Origin: Allantophomopsis cytisporea
Taxonomy: Eukaryota; Ascomycota; Leotiomycetes; Phacidiales; Phacidiaceae
Direction: 5' to 3'
Assembly: GCA_024752435.1 (NCBI GenBank)
Contig: CP103021.1
Span: 1,860,001-1,924,000, forward strand
DNA length: 64,000 bases
A program made the translations under genes and the position numbers. The first letter of the stretch is position 1, and the number at the start of each line of letters is the position of its first letter. Below the pieces are notes generated by a model. That model was not told the DNA's origin and ran no database searches. It worked only from the letters and a program-made list of their open reading frames with translations. Positions 60,995-64,000 of this stretch are shown one piece after another.

Positions 60995-62068
60995 CTAGCA
61001 GGCCGAGTTTGTCTGGGTGAGGAGGCCGAGTTCCCATGGTAGAGTGTTGTAGTCGCCGGTCGCAGTCGGGCTCAATCCCTGGAAGAGGTAGCGAAGATTG
61101 CATGGACTGATAGTCATAGTCTCGTCGACATTTGTACGGATCATCTCTCCGTGGCTAATGCTCTTGGTCCATGCAGTCCCACTGAAAACGACATTGTTGG
61201 ATCGAGCGAAGGGGTTAGATTCGGAGTCGGCAAGGCCAGTCCAGGTCCCAGAGAGACTGGTCGAGGTCCAAGAGCGGAAGTACCGATAACCATCGCTACC
61301 AATGGCCTCAACCAGTAGAAGGTAACTGCCATTGCCAACATTGTAAACATTTGACGCTTCGAATAGGTTATGAGCATTGGAATCAGATAAAGCGATGACA
61401 GGCGCTCCCATGCCATTAGGGAAGTTGTTGATTGAAGTTTGCGAGCGGTAGAGGTGGCCATTGTCATCCGAGGAGAAAAGGTGACAGTTAGCGGCATCAC
61501 AGATGACCCACATATCGACCCAGTTGCCGGAGCCGATATTTTGGGAGATGATGCTTGGCTCGCTGCTGTAAAAATTCGTTGGAGCGCTCCAACCGGCTGG
61601 ATCCGTGATATCTTCATTGGTGGAATAGGCTGCATTACCATTCTGGTAGACAAGATACCAGAGGCTCCGTAATTCATGGTAGAAGACCTGAGGAGCTGCT
61701 CTATAGCCTGAGCCGATTCCACTTTCATCAAGGTAGTGGAATGTTGCGGACTGCGCTTGACTAAAATCCGAGAAGCTTAGATAGACTAGGTTGTAGCCCG
61801 AGGCTTTGGCTGTACTAGCAAAAACATGATATTCGCCGTTGTAGTAAACAATCGAGGGATCTTTGAGCGCTGCTAGGTTTTCGCTATCGCTCTTGGCACT
61901 GATGAAGGGACCGCTAGAGCTCCATGTAAAGCTACTTGGGAGACTGAATGTTTGCCTGCTATGGAAGACATTGACATCAAGTGATGTGTCTAAGCCTTGA
62001 ACAGGCTGCGGTGTAGCGGAAGCAGTGGCACAAATAGTAATGAAGACAGCGGCAAATAGTGATTTCAT
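60995..62068 (-). CDS. GH62 alpha-L-arabinofuranosidase, secreted
   Basis: A single exon of 357 residues. The ATG at 62068 was chosen because MKSLFAAVFITICATASA is a clear signal peptide; the frame extends upstream to another ATG at 62158 that would bury it. GH62 five-bladed propeller motifs are present: Asp70 in LKDPSIVYY (catalytic base), the Asp in WVDMWVICD near 191 and Glu237 in HNLFEASNVY (acid). FTWSSSGP, YLVYQNG and the C-terminal LPWELGLLTQ are also typical. No CBM1 is present. The enzyme removes arabinose side groups from arabinoxylan, complementing the GH10 and CE1 enzymes 15-19 kb away. Confidence 0.93.
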   Translation of the reverse strand: MKSLFAAVFITICATASATPQPVQGLDTSLDVNVFHSRQTFSLPSSFTWSSSGPFISAKSDSENLAALKDPSIVYYNGEYHVFASTAKASGYNLVYLSFSDFSQAQSATFHYLDESGIGSGYRAAPQVFYHELRSLWYLVYQNGNAAYSTNEDITDPAGWSAPTNFYSSEPSIISQNIGSGNWVDMWVICDAANCHLFSSDDNGHLYRSQTSINNFPNGMGAPVIALSDSNAHNLFEASNVYNVGNGSYLLLVEAIGSDGYRYFRSWTSTSLSGTWTGLADSESNPFARSNNVVFSGTAWTKSISHGEMIRTNVDETMTISPCNLRYLFQGLSPTATGDYNTLPWELGLLTQTNSAC

Positions 62069-64000
62069 CTTTGTAAAATGAAGTGAAATAATGGGGAAAA
62101 GATTCGAGTATGATGGTGTACGCTGAATAGAAAGTGAACTCAGTGAGCTGTTAGACATATTTATATCTCCAAGTATGAAGTCCCTTTCACTTTAACGTGG
62201 GCACAACGAGAATGACAGGCTAATACAACACGGCTAACAGCCGCATATTAGGTTATTTTATTCAAGTGACATTTTCAAACTTTGTGACAATTCTATGAGC
62301 TAGATCGCTGTCTCTATGCAGTAATCCCTAGACTGTAACCTCGTATTGAGATCTCAGCGCGACCACTGTTGTGGTTAAATTGTTTAGAGAGCTGCTCCAC
62401 TTTTATTTACCTTATCCGTTTTGCCTTACCAGATTTGCCTTTATCCAGTCTCAAGTTAGCGACTAGCAACATCTGTATTGATTCCGTGTCAATGAAACCT
62501 TGCAAAGTATGATAAAAGGCGAAGCTATAATGTACTTAGTGAGAGACATTGAGAGGCAAAAGTTGAGTGTAGATCACAAGATAAGTTGATCTTGTAGCTT
62601 CGAGATAGAATTGGCCAAATATCGAATGAGTTCATCTACGATATGATGTCTCATATCTCTCGAGCCCTTGGCTCTGTTGTGTAAATTGACTGCCAAATTG
62701 AAATGATAATACCTACGACTATGACGTGGCTACACAACAAAGCTTAAGCTACCCCACCTAAAATAGGCATAAAACTTTAAAGATAGTTTTCACCATTTGC
62801 CGTACAAACCCCTACCATTTTATGTAATCTATATTAGAATTTACCGGAAGAGTGCCGTTCTCAGAAACCAGGGAACTGAATAGATTGGATAGTCGAGAAT
62901 ATAATAGCTTCCTCTAGTAGAACTTTAGACCTATAAGTTATGCAGAAATCTATTAAGTCCCGCAGTCATAACATTCCGTTTTCTATTTTCGATTTCACGA
63001 TATTGCTATGCACGTAAATTGGATTCCGAGAACCTTATCGACAATCACATTAGTTGTTAATCTTATTACATTGAATTTGATCGATACAAGTATCGGAAGA
63101 CAATCAGAATTACATTCTTTAACTATCATTTTTTTTTTCGCATCTACGAGGCAATCACCTATCAGAGAGAAGAGTACATATGTTTAAAGTCCAATTTTGT
63201 AATTCGACGCCATAAGTTGACAAAAAGTGAGCAATCTTTAAAACTAAATCGATAGTAAGCTATCTTGTTCAATATTATTTCGAACACTTGAAATCCAACA
63301 GCCACTATAATGGGTCAAATCCTACAAAGGCGTTCGACACATATTGGATTGCGTACGCATACATATCCGGCACCAAAAGCAGCATTACGGTAACACCCAT
63401 CGCGCCTCTCCTATTGAGCCTGGAGTCACGTGAATCGCGGTGGCCACCTGCTTTCTAGGTATGCTTCCGCAGCTCCCCGGCAGCTGCCAGCCACTGAAAG
63501 ACCCTGTATTTAGAGGCACAGACTCTGCTGAAGGCGGTGTTCATGAAAAGTAAATATTTACGGTGCTTTCGATGAGATGGCCTATACGGAAAGCGTAACG
63601 GTGCGATGACTAGCATATCAGGCTGCTGCATCTCTCGACATTCATTAGGACTTTCATTGGTGTAGGCTAAAGCAAGATCTGATAGTAGCATTAGACGAAA
63701 TGTGTTGTATATGCATCATCAATGCATGAGAGAATTCGTGGCGCACCTGTCATAGCAATTTAAATGATGACTGCCTCGCAAATTCTATCACACCCTGGTA
63801 CATGTTCAATTGTCAGCTGAAAACCCCATAAGCGCAAAATGGGAAGGCTTCTCAACCGTCTTCTCAAATTCATCCCCAAATCTAATTTGTACGAGATTAT
63901 GGTTTACTGTCAGCATCTTATAAGATAAGTAAGTACCCCATATATCATGACATAGTTGATAATGCTTACGAAAGATGAAAATTCAATTTGGCAGTCGAAC
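62069..64000. other. Intergenic region to the right edge
   Basis: About 1.9 kb without a recognised gene. It contains a TATAAAT element (62159-62165, minus) 91 bases before the GH62 start, one GGTTAAA at 62373-62379 and a TCACGTGA palindrome at 63426-63433. The frame at 63455-63691 (minus) has no family resemblance. Confidence 0.5.
62159..62165 (-). promoter_or_regulatory. TATA box of the GH62 gene
   Basis: TATAAAT on the minus strand, 91 bases upstream of the chosen start at 62068. Its position supports that start, since the longer frame would begin on top of this element. Confidence 0.45.

Noticed and set aside
41023..62068. Secondary-metabolite gene cluster
   Set aside because: No polyketide synthase, peptide synthetase, terpene cyclase, P450 or transporter gene is present; the NmrA-like gene alone is not evidence.

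Overview
The window looks like nuclear DNA of a filamentous ascomycete. Genes are far apart and on both strands. Introns are very short (about 42-68 bases) with GTRAGT-like donors and CTRAY branch sites close to the acceptor. The content mixes secreted plant-cell-wall enzymes with ordinary fungal housekeeping genes. A plant-associated Leotiomycete of the Botrytis/Sclerotinia kind is my best guess, but that rests on general resemblance only.

Left part (1-15 kb): the 3' end of a trypsin-fold protein with a very acidic insert (2-1456); a 3-exon gene for a secreted, mucin-like Ser/Thr repeat glycoprotein of about 1974 residues (3658-9682); a mitochondrial BolA-family iron-sulfur assembly factor (10602-11157, minus); and a CBM21 glycogen-targeting subunit of protein phosphatase 1 (12736-15040, minus). 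Then comes about 13.3 kb (15041-28361) with no convincing protein gene. Its first 4 kb is rich in microsatellites, purine tracts and G-runs.

Middle part (28-41 kb): a Doa10/MARCH6-type ER membrane ubiquitin ligase (28362-33477, minus), then a 1672-residue Ala/Ser-rich repeat protein (35267-40338) that ends in KDEL.

Right part (41-64 kb): accessory genes. A GH127/DUF1680-type gene is broken (41023-42306). Next to it are an intact GH10 xylanase (42629-43754, minus), a CE1 acetyl xylan esterase (44989-45959) and a GH28 pectinase-like enzyme (46336-47667, minus). Further on are a broken NmrA-like gene (49192-50100), a 7-exon small-subunit catalase (52659-54449), a HET-domain protein (55071-57227, minus), a doubtful or decayed locus (59503-60222) and a GH62 arabinofuranosidase (60995-62068, minus). 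GH10, CE1 and GH62 together attack arabinoxylan; the decayed GH127-like gene would also have been aimed at arabinose-containing glycans. The region reads as a cell-wall-degradation neighbourhood that is losing members. No transposase, reverse transcriptase, tRNA, rRNA, CRISPR array or secondary-metabolite backbone gene was recognised. All exon joins were read by eye from splice signals, frame and family resemblance.
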